64,000 bases of DNA from assembly GCF_002001205.1 (NCBI RefSeq), contig NZ_MUNZ01000101.1, positions 1-64,000 of the forward strand. Direction: 5' to 3'. A model generated the notes under the pieces. The model worked only from the letters and a program-made list of their open reading frames with translations. It was not told the DNA's origin and ran no database searches. Numbering within the stretch: position 1 is the first letter of the stretch; each line of letters starts with the position of its first letter. This document shows, piece after piece, positions 32,460 through 41,645 of this stretch. This DNA is from Hydrogenophaga sp. A37. GTDB taxonomy: Bacteria > Pseudomonadota > Gammaproteobacteria > Burkholderiales > Burkholderiaceae_C. Made by a program: the position numbers and the translations under genes.

Positions 32460-32726
32460 GTTGTGCCACCTCGGGTCGATGAAATTGGTGCTTATCTTGG
32501 CCGACATTGCGGCCGGACACCAGCAGGAATAAGGGCTTTCCCGCAACTTGCAAGCTTCGTCTGTTGGGCCCCTGCCTTTTGCAATTCGCTGCGGTGCAGC
32601 GGCCTCATACGGCCACATATGCCGGGCCTTCCTCCCTAGCATTGGTCACCAGTTTTCGCCGGTGTCCGAAGAGGCTTGGCACCGGGTTTTCGTCTCCTTC
32701 GTCGCCCTATTTTTTCAGGTGCTTCC

Positions 32727-34211
32727 ATGCCGTTGTTCGACCCCCTCTCCATCACCGTATCCAGCGCTCACTTCATCGGGGGCCGTGTGGTGCCCGACAC
32801 CGCACGCCTGGAGGTGCGACGCCCTTCGGACGGGCAGGTGCACGCCGGCCTGCCGCTGGCCGATGCCAGCACCGTGGACGCTGCGGTGCAAAACGCCTGG
32901 CAGGCCTGGCGCCAGACCGACTGGGCGCGCCGCGCACCGCGCGAGCGGGCACGGGTGCTGCGCCGCTGGGCCGATCTGATCGAGGCCGATGTGCAGCGCC
33001 TGGCCGAGCTGGAGGCCGTCTGTTCCACGCGCCCGGTGCGCGACGCCGCGGCCTGGGACGTGCCCTTCACGGCCGAGGGCCTGCGCTTCTTCTCCGAGTA
33101 CGCCGACAAGCTGGGCGGCGAAGTGGCCGCCACGCGCCACGACAACTTGGGGCTGGTCGTGGCCGAGCCCTATGGCGTGGTGGGTGCGATCACGCCGTGG
33201 AATTTTCCGCTGGTCATGGTGTCGTGGAAGGTGGGCGCCGCGCTGGCCGCGGGCAATGCGGTGGTGCTCAAGCCGTCGGAGATGACGCCGTTCTCCGTCA
33301 TCCGCCTGGCCGAGCTGGCGATCGAGGCCGGTGTGCCCGCGGGCATCTTCAACATCGTTCAGGGCGACGGCCGCACCACGGGGGACGCGCTCACGCGGCA
33401 TCCGCTGATCAGCAAGATGACCTTCACCGGATCGACCCGCACGGGCGCGGCCATCATGGCCAGCTGCGCCTTGCAGGGGCCGAAGCCCGTGACCCTGGAG
33501 CTCGGCGGCAAGAGCCCGCAACTGGTGTTCGACGACGCGCCCGATGTGGACCGGCTGGCGGCCATGGTGGCCGGGGCCATCACCGGCAACGCCGGGCAGG
33601 TGTGTGTGGCGGGCTCGCGCCTGATCGTGCAGCGCGGCATTGCCGAGGCACTGGTGGATCGCATCACGCAGCGCTTCGGGGCGCTGCGCCCCGGCGCCAC
33701 CTGGGACGCGCAGGCCACCTTGCCACCCATCATCTCGGCGCCACAGGCCGCGCGCATCCTGGACATCGTGGAGCGCGCGCGCGAGGCGGGCGCACAACTG
33801 CGTTGCGGTGGGGGCCTGTTTGAAGGCGGCCCGGGTGGCGCGTACTTCCAACCCACCCTGATTGAAGGCGTGGCCGCCGACAACCCCGCGGTGCAGGAAG
33901 AGATCTTTGGCCCCGTGCTCACCGTGCAGACCTTCGACACCGAAGAAGAGGGGCTGGCACTGGCGGCCCACGAACACTATGGGCTGGCCGCGGGTGTGCA
34001 CACGGCCGACATCGGCCGCGCCCTGCGCGCCATGCGCAACCTGTCTGCGGGCACGGTGTGGATCAACCGCTACGGACGCAGCGCCGACTTCGTGATCCCC
34101 ACCGGCGGCTACCACCAGTCGGGCATTGGCAAGGACCTGGGGCGCCAGGCGGTGGAAGCCAATCTGCGCTTCAAAAGTGTGCTGATTGACTTTGCTGCGT
34201 CGCACCAATGA
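32727..34211 (+). CDS. aldehyde dehydrogenase family protein
   Basis: 494-aa NAD(P)-dependent aldehyde dehydrogenase. Motifs are ITPWNFPLVM, FTGSTRTG (NAD Gly motif), catalytic Glu in TLELGGKSPQ, catalytic Cys in GNAGQVCVAGSR, and EEIFGPVLTV. Resembles gamma-aminobutyraldehyde/betaine-type enzymes, but the substrate is unassigned. Divergent from the eight-gene operon starting at 32459. Upstream, at 32596-32639, a weaker version of the GCA..CCTCA/CTAG promoter motif can be seen. It probably oxidises aldehydes released by the nearby amine oxidases. Confidence 0.94.
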   Translation: MPLFDPLSITVSSAHFIGGRVVPDTARLEVRRPSDGQVHAGLPLADASTVDAAVQNAWQAWRQTDWARRAPRERARVLRRWADLIEADVQRLAELEAVCSTRPVRDAAAWDVPFTAEGLRFFSEYADKLGGEVAATRHDNLGLVVAEPYGVVGAITPWNFPLVMVSWKVGAALAAGNAVVLKPSEMTPFSVIRLAELAIEAGVPAGIFNIVQGDGRTTGDALTRHPLISKMTFTGSTRTGAAIMASCALQGPKPVTLELGGKSPQLVFDDAPDVDRLAAMVAGAITGNAGQVCVAGSRLIVQRGIAEALVDRITQRFGALRPGATWDAQATLPPIISAPQAARILDIVERAREAGAQLRCGGGLFEGGPGGAYFQPTLIEGVAADNPAVQEEIFGPVLTVQTFDTEEEGLALAAHEHYGLAAGVHTADIGRALRAMRNLSAGTVWINRYGRSADFVIPTGGYHQSGIGKDLGRQAVEANLRFKSVLIDFAASHQ

Positions 34212-34419
34212 AGGGTGTCCGCACACATCAAGTGCCAACCACACGACATGCTGTCAAGCCCCATGAAATGCGCAACTTTGTCGCGTGAAGCCACCCCATT
34301 TCCCTACGCACCCCGTGTTCTTGAATGCTCCAATCACTTCGTCATCACCCAGTCGCAAACAGCCATAAAAGCATGCGACCCGCGACGGTCGGCAACCGAT
34401 CTTTCAAGGAAATGAGACC

Positions 34420-35085
34420 ATGATTTTTCGACCCAAATACGTGACCTTCGACTGCTACGGCACGCTCACCCGCTTTCGCATGGGTGAGATCTCCCGCGAG
34501 CTGTTTGCCGACCGCATCCGGCCCGAGCAGATGGAGCAGTTCATCGCCGACTTTTCGGCCTACCGTTTCGACGAGGTGCTGGGCGCCTGGCAGCCGTATG
34601 AGGTGGTGCTGAAGAACGCCGTGCGCCGCCTGTGCAAGAAGTGGAAGATCCAGTACTTCGACACCGACGGTCAGACCTACTACGACGCCGTGCCCACCTG
34701 GGACCCGCACGCCGACGTGCCCGCCGGCCTGGCCAAGGTGGCCAAGGAGATCCCGCTGGTCATCCTGTCCAACGCCGACGACGCGCAGATCCAGAAGAAC
34801 GTGGCCATGCTGGGCGCACCGTTCCACCGCGTGTACACCGCACAACAGGCCCAGGCCTACAAGCCCCGCCTCAAGGCCTTCGAGTACATGCTCGACTCGC
34901 TGGGCTGCAACCCCGAGGACCTGCTGCACGTGTCCTCCAGCCTGCGCTACGACCTGATGTCGGCCGACGATATCGGTATCAAGAACAAGGTGTTCGTGAA
35001 CCGCGGCCATGGCCCTGGCTGCCCGGCCTACGGCTACACCGAGATCCAGGACATCGGCGGCCTGCCTGGCGTGGTCGGTCTCTGA
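34420..35085 (+). CDS. HAD-superfamily hydrolase (haloacid dehalogenase type II-like), paralogue
   Basis: 221 aa, the same length as and highly similar to the protein at 17812. Nucleophile motif FDCYGTL (Asp11), VILSNA, AYKPRL, and a fourth motif HVSSSLRYDLMSADDIG. It likewise lacks the SSNxWD motif of real L-2-haloacid dehalogenases. Ribosome-binding site AAGGAAATGAG lies before ATG 34420. First gene of the operon continuing with a FAD oxidase and a Dpp-type transporter. Two members of this subfamily, each beside amine-oxidising enzymes, point to a shared unknown step. Confidence 0.85.
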   Translation: MIFRPKYVTFDCYGTLTRFRMGEISRELFADRIRPEQMEQFIADFSAYRFDEVLGAWQPYEVVLKNAVRRLCKKWKIQYFDTDGQTYYDAVPTWDPHADVPAGLAKVAKEIPLVILSNADDAQIQKNVAMLGAPFHRVYTAQQAQAYKPRLKAFEYMLDSLGCNPEDLLHVSSSLRYDLMSADDIGIKNKVFVNRGHGPGCPAYGYTEIQDIGGLPGVVGL

Positions 35086-35119
35086 TCCACTTGACGACGC
35101 CACCAACCCACGACGCACC

Positions 35120-36412
35120 ATGAAACTCGACTCCTACTGGAATCACTCGCTCGCTGCGGTACCGGTGACTGGTGCACAGGCCTTGCCCGCGCAGGTGGAT
35201 GTGGCCATCGTGGGGGCGGGCTTCACGGGCCTGTCCGCGGCCCTGAAGCTGGCGCAGCGCGGCGCCTCGGTGGTGGTGCTGGAAGCCGGAGCGACGGTGG
35301 CGCCGGAAGCCTCCGGGCGCAACGGTGGCCATGTGAACAACGGCCTGGCGGTGGACTACGCCGAGGTGGCGGCCAAGGTCGGCATCGAACGGGCCCGCGC
35401 CTGGTACCACGCCTACGACGACGCGGTGAACACCGTGGCGCGTCTGGTGCAGGAAGAGCGCATCGACTGCGACTTCCTGCGCCACGGCAAGCTCAAGCTG
35501 GCCACCAAGGCCTACCAGGTGGACGCCTTGCATCGCAGCGCCGAGCGCCTGGTGGCCGATGGCGTGGACACCGACGTCCAGGTGCTGGACGCCTCGCAAG
35601 TGCAGGCGGAGGTGCAGAGCGAGCGCTTCGTGGGTGGGCTGCTCTACAAGCGCAGCGCACAGATGCACATGGGGCGCTTTGCCCAGGGCCTGGCGCAGGC
35701 AGCGCAGCGACAGGGCGCACAGATCCACACGGGCACCCGGGTCAACCGCGTGGAGCGCGTGCAAGGCCAGGTGCACCGCCTGCACACCGACCGCGGCGTG
35801 GTGCGGGCCAACCAGGTGCTGCTGGCCACGGGCGCATCGCGCCACGGTGGTTACGGCAGTTTTGGCTGGCTGCGCCGGCGCATCGTGCCGATTGGCAGCT
35901 TCATCGTGGTGACGGAGCCCCTGGGCGCCGAGCGGGCACAGGCCTTGCTCGCCCATCGCCGCACCTACACCACGATCGCCAACATCCACCACTACTTCCG
36001 CCTCACCGCAGACCACCGACTGGTGTTTGGTGGGCGTGCGAGGTTTGCCATTTCGAGCCCCACCTCTGATGCCGCGAGCGGCGAGGTGCTGCGCGCAGGC
36101 CTGGCGGCCACCTTCCCGCAACTGGGCCCCGTCCGGCTGGACTACTGCTGGGGCGGACTGGTGGACGTGACGCAGGACCGCTTGCCCCATGCGGGCGAAC
36201 GCGACGGCCTGTTCTATTCCATGGGCTACAGCGGCCATGGCACGCAGATGTCGGTGCACATGGGCCAGTGCATGGCCGATGTGATGGCGGGCGATGCCAG
36301 CGCCAACCCCTGGAAGGACCGCGACTGGCCCGCCATTCCGGGCCACTTCGGGCCACCTTGGTTCCTGCCCGCGGTGGGCTTGTACTTCCGGCTCAAGGAC
36401 CGTCTGGCCTGA
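35120..36412 (+). CDS. FAD-dependent amine/amino acid oxidoreductase (DAO family)
   Basis: 430-aa flavoprotein. VDVAIVGAGFTGLSAALKLAQ (about 25-45) followed by VVLEAG is the FAD motif; ASGRNGGHVNNG and the C-terminal YSMGYSGHGTQMSVHMGQ complete the site. This is the gamma-glutamylputrescine oxidase/PuuB-like branch (GRNGG motif). It oxidises an amine or N-substituted amino acid, giving an aldehyde that the aldehyde dehydrogenases here could use. 34 bp after the HAD gene; a terminator-like hairpin with T7 follows its stop. Confidence 0.9.
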   Translation: MKLDSYWNHSLAAVPVTGAQALPAQVDVAIVGAGFTGLSAALKLAQRGASVVVLEAGATVAPEASGRNGGHVNNGLAVDYAEVAAKVGIERARAWYHAYDDAVNTVARLVQEERIDCDFLRHGKLKLATKAYQVDALHRSAERLVADGVDTDVQVLDASQVQAEVQSERFVGGLLYKRSAQMHMGRFAQGLAQAAQRQGAQIHTGTRVNRVERVQGQVHRLHTDRGVVRANQVLLATGASRHGGYGSFGWLRRRIVPIGSFIVVTEPLGAERAQALLAHRRTYTTIANIHHYFRLTADHRLVFGGRARFAISSPTSDAASGEVLRAGLAATFPQLGPVRLDYCWGGLVDVTQDRLPHAGERDGLFYSMGYSGHGTQMSVHMGQCMADVMAGDASANPWKDRDWPAIPGHFGPPWFLPAVGLYFRLKDRLA

Positions 36413-36463
36413 AGGCCAGAGCACTGCCAGCCGCCGCTTGCGCTTGCCTTCAATTGTTTTTTT
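36410..36463 (+). terminator. Rho-independent-type terminator within the operon
   Basis: TGAAGGC (36410-36416, including the stop codon) pairs with GCCTTCA (36446-36452) around a 29-nt, internally structured loop, followed closely by T7 (36457-36463). Probably a partial terminator between the oxidase and transporter genes. Confidence 0.5.
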
Positions 36464-36505
36464 CGACCCACGATCCCTTTCATTTTTACAACCAGGAGCA
36501 TCACC

Positions 36506-38134
36506 ATGAGCGATAGCCACAACCCGTTCCAGCAACTTGTCGGTCCCAGCGAGAGCCTGCGCGTGATGGACTCGCTCAAGCGCGGTGCCACCCGACGCGA
36601 CGTCATCGCCATGCTGGCCGCCTGCGGCATGCAGGCCACGGCGGCCGGCGGCATGGCGGCGCTGGCCACCACGGCGCACGCGCAGACCCCACGCAAGGGC
36701 GGCCGCATCAAGGTGGCCAGTTCGAGCTCGGGGGTGAGCGACACGCTCGATCCGGCGCGCCAGTCCAGCCACATCGACTACTGCCGCGGCTTCATGTTCT
36801 ACAACGGCCTGACCGTGCTGGACGGCAACCTGGCCCCGCAGCCCCAACTGGCCGAGGAGTTCACCACCAAGGACGCCCAGACCTGGGTGTTCAAGCTGCG
36901 CAAGGGCGTGAGCTTCCACAACGGCAAGCCGCTGACGCCGGCCGACGTGGTGTTCTCGATCATGCGGCACAAGGATCCGGCGACCGCCTCTCGGGCCAAG
37001 GTGCTGGCCGACCAGATCGAGTCCGTGACCGCCACCGGCCCCAACGAGGTGACCTTCCGCCTGACCTCGCCCAACGCCGATTTGCCGGTGATCATGGGCA
37101 CCTACCACTTCCACATCGTCCCGGCCGGAACGACCGACTTCAACGCCGGCATCGGCACCGGCCCCTTCAAGGTGAAAGAGTTCAAGCCGGGCGAGCGCTC
37201 CATCGCCGTGCGCAACGAGAACTACTGGAAGCCCAACCGCCCGTACCTGGATGAGATCGAACTCGTGGGCATCACCGACGAGTCGGCCCGTGTCAACGCG
37301 CTGCTCTCCGGTCAGCTGGACCTGGTGGTGGCGGTGTCCCCGCGCTCGATCAATCGTGTGCTGTCCAGTGGCACCCACACCATCTTCGAGACCAAGGCGA
37401 CGTCGTACACCGACCTCATCATGCGGCGCGACAGCGGCCCCGGCAGCAACCCGGACTTCGTGCTGGCCATGAAGCACCTGTTCAACCGCGAGCAACTGCT
37501 CAAGTCGATCCAGCTCGGTCGTGGCGTGGTGGCGAACGACCAGCCCATCGCTTCGAACAACCGCTTCTACTTCAAGGGCCTGCCCCAGCGCGCGTACGAC
37601 ACGGAAAAGGCCAAGTGGCACCTGCAGAAGGCCAACCTGGGCAGCGCGCCCATTCCGGTGGTGGCCTCGCCGGCCGCGACCAATTCGGTCGAGACCGCCC
37701 TGGTCATGCAGCACGCCGCCAAACAGATCGGGCTCAACCTGGACGTCAAACGCATGCCGGCCGACGGCTACTGGTCCACCCACTGGATGAAGCACCCGGT
37801 GGGCTTCGGCAACGTCAACACCCGCCCGAGCGCCGACCTGGCCCTGACCCTGTTCTTCAAGTCCGACGCCCCCTGGAACGAGGCGGGCTGGAAGAACGAA
37901 AAGTTCGACCAGTTGCTGGTGGCCGCGCGTGGCGAAACCGACCAGACCAAGCGCACCCAGATGTACGCCGACATGCAGGTGATGATTCATCAGGAAGGCG
38001 GTATCGGCATTCCGTTCTTCACCTCCAGCCTCGACGGGCACAGCAAGAAGCTCAAGGGTCTGTCGCCGATCCCGATTGGCGGGATGATGGGCACGTCCTT
38101 CGCCGAGCACGTGTGGCTCGACGCGGCCGCCTGA
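36506..38134 (+). CDS. Dpp/Opp-type (SBP_bac_5) periplasmic substrate-binding protein
   Basis: 542-aa receptor of the peptide/opine/nickel family. The N terminus has a twin-arginine motif TRRDVIAML (Arg30-Arg31) and a hydrophobic stretch ending AHAQ, so Tat export is plausible. The mature protein starts GGRIKVASSSSGVSDTLDP; AEEFTTKDAQTWVFKLRKG-type and KPLTPADVVFS family motifs follow. Together with the next three genes it forms a complete importer. The neighbouring FAD oxidase suggests an opine, peptide-like or polyamine ligand. Confidence 0.92.
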   Translation: MSDSHNPFQQLVGPSESLRVMDSLKRGATRRDVIAMLAACGMQATAAGGMAALATTAHAQTPRKGGRIKVASSSSGVSDTLDPARQSSHIDYCRGFMFYNGLTVLDGNLAPQPQLAEEFTTKDAQTWVFKLRKGVSFHNGKPLTPADVVFSIMRHKDPATASRAKVLADQIESVTATGPNEVTFRLTSPNADLPVIMGTYHFHIVPAGTTDFNAGIGTGPFKVKEFKPGERSIAVRNENYWKPNRPYLDEIELVGITDESARVNALLSGQLDLVVAVSPRSINRVLSSGTHTIFETKATSYTDLIMRRDSGPGSNPDFVLAMKHLFNREQLLKSIQLGRGVVANDQPIASNNRFYFKGLPQRAYDTEKAKWHLQKANLGSAPIPVVASPAATNSVETALVMQHAAKQIGLNLDVKRMPADGYWSTHWMKHPVGFGNVNTRPSADLALTLFFKSDAPWNEAGWKNEKFDQLLVAARGETDQTKRTQMYADMQVMIHQEGGIGIPFFTSSLDGHSKKLKGLSPIPIGGMMGTSFAEHVWLDAAA

Positions 38135-38150
38135 AGCGGGTGCCAAGACC

Positions 38151-39107
38151 ATGAACAGCATCCTGTTCAAGCTGCTCGCGCAGCGAATCGGCCTGGCGCT
38201 GCTGTCGTTGCTGGCGGTGTCGGTGGTGGTGTTTGCCATCACCGCCGTGCTGCCGGGCGACGCGGCGCAAGAGCAGCTCGGGCAGGAGGCCACGCCCGAG
38301 GTGCTGGCCGAGCTGCGCGCGCAGCTCGGCCTCAACGTGCCGGCGCACGAGCGCTATCTGCGCTGGCTCGGCGGACTCACCCGGGGTGACCTGGGGCTCT
38401 CCTCCACGGCCCGCGTGCCCGTGATCGACCTCATTGCCAGCCGGCTGCCGAACTCGCTGCTGCTGGCGGCGGTGACCGCGCTGTTCTCGGTGCCGATCGC
38501 CCTGACGCTCGGCATCGCCGCGGCGGTCTGGCGCGGCTCCTGGTTTGATCGCGGGGTCTCCACCGCCGCCGTGACCGTGGTCTCGGTGCCGGAGTTTCTG
38601 GTGGCCACGCTGGCGGTGCTGGTGTTTGCGGTGCATCTGCGCTGGCTGCCCGCGCTCTCCTACGTCAGCGACATCGAGTCCGTGGGCCAGATGCTGCGCG
38701 CCTTTGCCATGCCGGTGGTGACGCTCACCTGCGTCATCGTGGCGCAGATGATGCGCATGACGCGAGCCGCCGTGATCGACCAGCTGGAAGCGCCCTACAT
38801 CGAAATGGTGCGCCTCAAAGGGGCCTCGCCAATGCGAACCGTGCTCGCGCACGCACTGCCCAACGCCGTGGGGCCGATCGCGAACGCGGTGGCGCTGAGC
38901 CTGTCGTACCTGCTGGGTGGCGTGATCATTGTCGAGACCATCTTCAACTACCCCGGCATCGCCAAGTTGATGGTCGAAGGCGTCGTCCAGCGCGACATCC
39001 CGCTCGTACAGGCCTGCACCATGCTGTTCTGCACCGGCTACCTCTTCCTGGTGACCATTGCCGACATGTGCGGCATCCTCGCCAACCCCCGTCTGCGTCA
39101 CCGCTGA
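38151..39107 (+). CDS. Dpp-type ABC transporter permease (DppB-like)
   Basis: 318-aa inner-membrane permease with about six transmembrane segments. N-terminal LLSLLAVSVVVFAITAVLPGD and the periplasmic QLGLNVPAHERYLRWLGG block are typical of DppB/OppB. The EAA loop that contacts the ATPase is near YIEMVRLKGASPMRTVLAHALPN. Sixteen bp after the receptor gene. Pairs with the DppC-like protein. Confidence 0.93.
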   Translation: MNSILFKLLAQRIGLALLSLLAVSVVVFAITAVLPGDAAQEQLGQEATPEVLAELRAQLGLNVPAHERYLRWLGGLTRGDLGLSSTARVPVIDLIASRLPNSLLLAAVTALFSVPIALTLGIAAAVWRGSWFDRGVSTAAVTVVSVPEFLVATLAVLVFAVHLRWLPALSYVSDIESVGQMLRAFAMPVVTLTCVIVAQMMRMTRAAVIDQLEAPYIEMVRLKGASPMRTVLAHALPNAVGPIANAVALSLSYLLGGVIIVETIFNYPGIAKLMVEGVVQRDIPLVQACTMLFCTGYLFLVTIADMCGILANPRLRHR

Positions 39108-39118
39108 AGGAAACTGCA

Positions 39119-39994
39119 ATGAGCAACGCCATTCATGGTGCTCGCCTGGACCAACCGGCCATGCGCCGCTGGGGCCAGTGGCTGGCCCACTTCGGCCTGA
39201 CCGGCTGGCTCGGCCTGGCCATCGTCATCTTCTGGGCCGGGGCCGCGATCTTCGGCCCCTCCTTGCTGTCGCAGAGCGGCTCCGCCGATGGCGGCGACGT
39301 GTTCGCCCCCATCAGTGCAGCGCACTGGCTCGGCACCGACTACCTGGGCCGCGACATGCTGGCGCGTGTGATCGAGGGCGCCCGCTACACCGTGGGTGTG
39401 GCCTTCGCCGCGACGCTGCTGGCCAGCGGCACCGGCACGCTGCTGGCCCTGCTGGCGGCGGCCACCGGGCGCTGGACCGACAGCGTGCTGAGCCGCGTGC
39501 TCGACACCCTGACCGCCATCCCCAGCAAGATGTTCGCGCTGCTGATGGTGGCCAGCTTTGGCTCGTCGGTGCTCATGCTCATCGCCACGGCGGCCATCAT
39601 CTACCTGCCCGGCGCCTTCCGGATCGCGCGCTCACTGGCCGTCAACATCAATGCGCTGGATTACGTGACGGTGGCTCGCACACGCGGCGAGAGAACCCGC
39701 TACGTGATGCTCTACGAGATCCTGCCCAACATCACCGGGCCGATGCTGGCCGACTTCGGTCTGCGCTTTGTCTACGTGGTGCTGCTGCTGGCCAGCCTGA
39801 GTTTCCTGGGCCTGGGCATTCAGCCGCCCGAGGCCGACTGGGGCTCGCTGGTGCGCGAAAACATTGAGGTGCTCTCCGAAGGCGGCGCCGCCGTGATCGC
39901 ACCTTCCATCGCCATTGCCAGCCTGACGATTGCCGTCAACCTGGTCATCGACAATCTGCCGGGCCGTGCGGCCCGCGAACGGGGAGGGCGTTGA
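39119..39994 (+). CDS. Dpp-type ABC transporter permease (DppC-like)
   Basis: 291-aa inner-membrane permease. It has the DppC/OppC pattern HWLGTDYLGRDMLARVIEGAR near residues 60-80. The EAA loop is YVTVARTRGERTRYVMLYEILPN, and SFLGLGIQPPEADWG lies near the C terminus. Starts 11 bp after the DppB-like gene with AAGGAAA ahead of ATG 39119. Stop lies two bases before the ATPase ATG. Confidence 0.93.
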   Translation: MSNAIHGARLDQPAMRRWGQWLAHFGLTGWLGLAIVIFWAGAAIFGPSLLSQSGSADGGDVFAPISAAHWLGTDYLGRDMLARVIEGARYTVGVAFAATLLASGTGTLLALLAAATGRWTDSVLSRVLDTLTAIPSKMFALLMVASFGSSVLMLIATAAIIYLPGAFRIARSLAVNINALDYVTVARTRGERTRYVMLYEILPNITGPMLADFGLRFVYVVLLLASLSFLGLGIQPPEADWGSLVRENIEVLSEGGAAVIAPSIAIASLTIAVNLVIDNLPGRAARERGGR

Positions 39995-39995
39995 A

Positions 39996-41627
39996 ATGGG
40001 CTCACTGGTCGTTGTTGACAAACTCACCATCCGTGCGGGCGATGCCACGCTGGTCGATGGCTTGAGCTTCACCATCCGTCCCGGCGAGGTGCTGGCGCTG
40101 ATCGGCGAGTCGGGTTCCGGAAAAACCACCACCGCACTCGCACTCATGGGCCATGCCCGTCGCGGCTGCCACATCAGCAGCGGCAGTGTTCGCATCGGCG
40201 ACACGGACGTGTTGTCGCTGGGCGCGGGGCCGCTGCGGGCGCTGCGCGGTCGCACCGTGTCGTACATCGCGCAGAGCGCGGCCGCTTCGTTCGACCCTTC
40301 GCGCAGCATCATGGACCAGGTGGTCGAACCCACGCGCATTCACGGCACCATGTCGCGGGCGCAAGCGGAGGCCAAAGCCGTGCAGCTGTTTCGAGAGCTG
40401 GCCCTGCCCAACCCCGACACCATCGGCCAGCGCTACCCCCACCAGGTTTCGGGCGGGCAGTTGCAGCGGCTGATGGCCGCCATGGCGCTCATCACCGATC
40501 CCGAACTGGTGATCCTGGACGAGCCCACCACGGCGCTGGACGTGACCACGCAGATCGAGGTGCTGCGCGCGTTCCGCCGCGTGGTGCGCGAGCGCCGCGC
40601 CACGGCGGTGTACGTGAGCCACGATCTGGCGGTGGTGGCGCAGATGGCGGACCACATCCTCGTGCTGCGCAACGGCAAGGCACAAGAGGTCAACACCACC
40701 GAGCGCATCCTGTCCCACCCCGCCCATGAGTACACCCAAAGCCTCCTGGCCGCGGCCCGCCCGGCACCCCTCGCATCCGATCTGAAAAAGGGTGAACTGC
40801 TGCTGGAAGTGAACACGCTGTCGGCCGGGTACGGTGCACTCAATGCGCAGGGCCAACCCGCGGTCCTGATTCTCGAAGACATCAACTTCAAGCTCCACAA
40901 GGGCCAGGCCATTGGTGTGATCGGCGAATCCGGGTCCGGTAAGACCACGCTGGCCCGCGCCATTGCGGGCTTGATCGCCCCGTGCCAGGGCAGCATCTTG
41001 TTCAAGGGGCGCCCGCTCAAGCCCGAGGTGCGCCAGCGCAGCAAGGAGGAACTGCGGCAGGTCCAGATCGTGTTCCAGATGGCGGACACGGCGCTGAACC
41101 CGTCGCAGACCATCGAGCGCATCCTGGCCCGTCCCCTGCAGTTCTACAAGGGCCTGAAAGGGCCGGCGCTGCAAAAGCGCATCCACGAACTGCTGGACCT
41201 GGTGCGGCTGCCGCACTCGGTTGCGCAACGGCTGCCGGGCGGGCTGTCGGGCGGGCAAAAGCAGCGCGTGAACCTGGCCCGTGCCCTGGCCGCCGAGCCC
41301 GAGCTGATCCTCTGTGACGAGGTGACCTCGGCCCTGGACACGGTGGTGGGTGCGGCGGTGCTGGAGCTGATGGCCGATCTGCGGCGCGAACTGGGTGTGT
41401 CTTACCTCTTCATCAGCCACGACCTGCACACCGTGAAGTCGGTGTGCGACGAGATCATCGTCATGCAACACGGTCGCAAGCTCGACCAGGTGGCGCGTGC
41501 CGACTTTGAACGCGGCCCCCACCACCCGTATTACGAGCTGCTGGCCGCCTCGGTGCCCGAGATGCGCCAGGGCTGGCTGGACGAACGTGATGCTGCCATG
41601 CCCGCTGCTGTGGCGCTGGCAACTTGA
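39996..41627 (+). CDS. fused dual-ATPase subunit of Dpp-type ABC transporter (DppD-DppF)
   Basis: 543-aa protein with two complete nucleotide-binding domains, replacing separate DppD and DppF. Domain 1 (about 1-255): Walker A GESGSGKTT, signature VSGGQLQRL, Walker B LVILDEPTTALD, VSHDL. Domain 2 (about 265-540): GESGSGKTT, signature LSGGQKQRV, Walker B LILCDEVTSALD (Val replaces the usual Pro), ISHDL. Strong GGGAGGG ribosome-binding site; ATG 39996 follows the permease stop by one base. Confidence 0.95.
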   Translation: MGSLVVVDKLTIRAGDATLVDGLSFTIRPGEVLALIGESGSGKTTTALALMGHARRGCHISSGSVRIGDTDVLSLGAGPLRALRGRTVSYIAQSAAASFDPSRSIMDQVVEPTRIHGTMSRAQAEAKAVQLFRELALPNPDTIGQRYPHQVSGGQLQRLMAAMALITDPELVILDEPTTALDVTTQIEVLRAFRRVVRERRATAVYVSHDLAVVAQMADHILVLRNGKAQEVNTTERILSHPAHEYTQSLLAAARPAPLASDLKKGELLLEVNTLSAGYGALNAQGQPAVLILEDINFKLHKGQAIGVIGESGSGKTTLARAIAGLIAPCQGSILFKGRPLKPEVRQRSKEELRQVQIVFQMADTALNPSQTIERILARPLQFYKGLKGPALQKRIHELLDLVRLPHSVAQRLPGGLSGGQKQRVNLARALAAEPELILCDEVTSALDTVVGAAVLELMADLRRELGVSYLFISHDLHTVKSVCDEIIVMQHGRKLDQVARADFERGPHHPYYELLAASVPEMRQGWLDERDAAMPAAVALAT

Positions 41628-41645
41628 ACCAAGGAGAGATATTTC

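Noticed and set aside
34979..38335. Open frame of 1118 codons on the minus strand
   Set aside because: It runs antisense to well-supported HAD, FAD oxidase and receptor genes. Its translation is His/Arg/Gly-rich with no domain motif, typical of antisense frames in GC-rich DNA.
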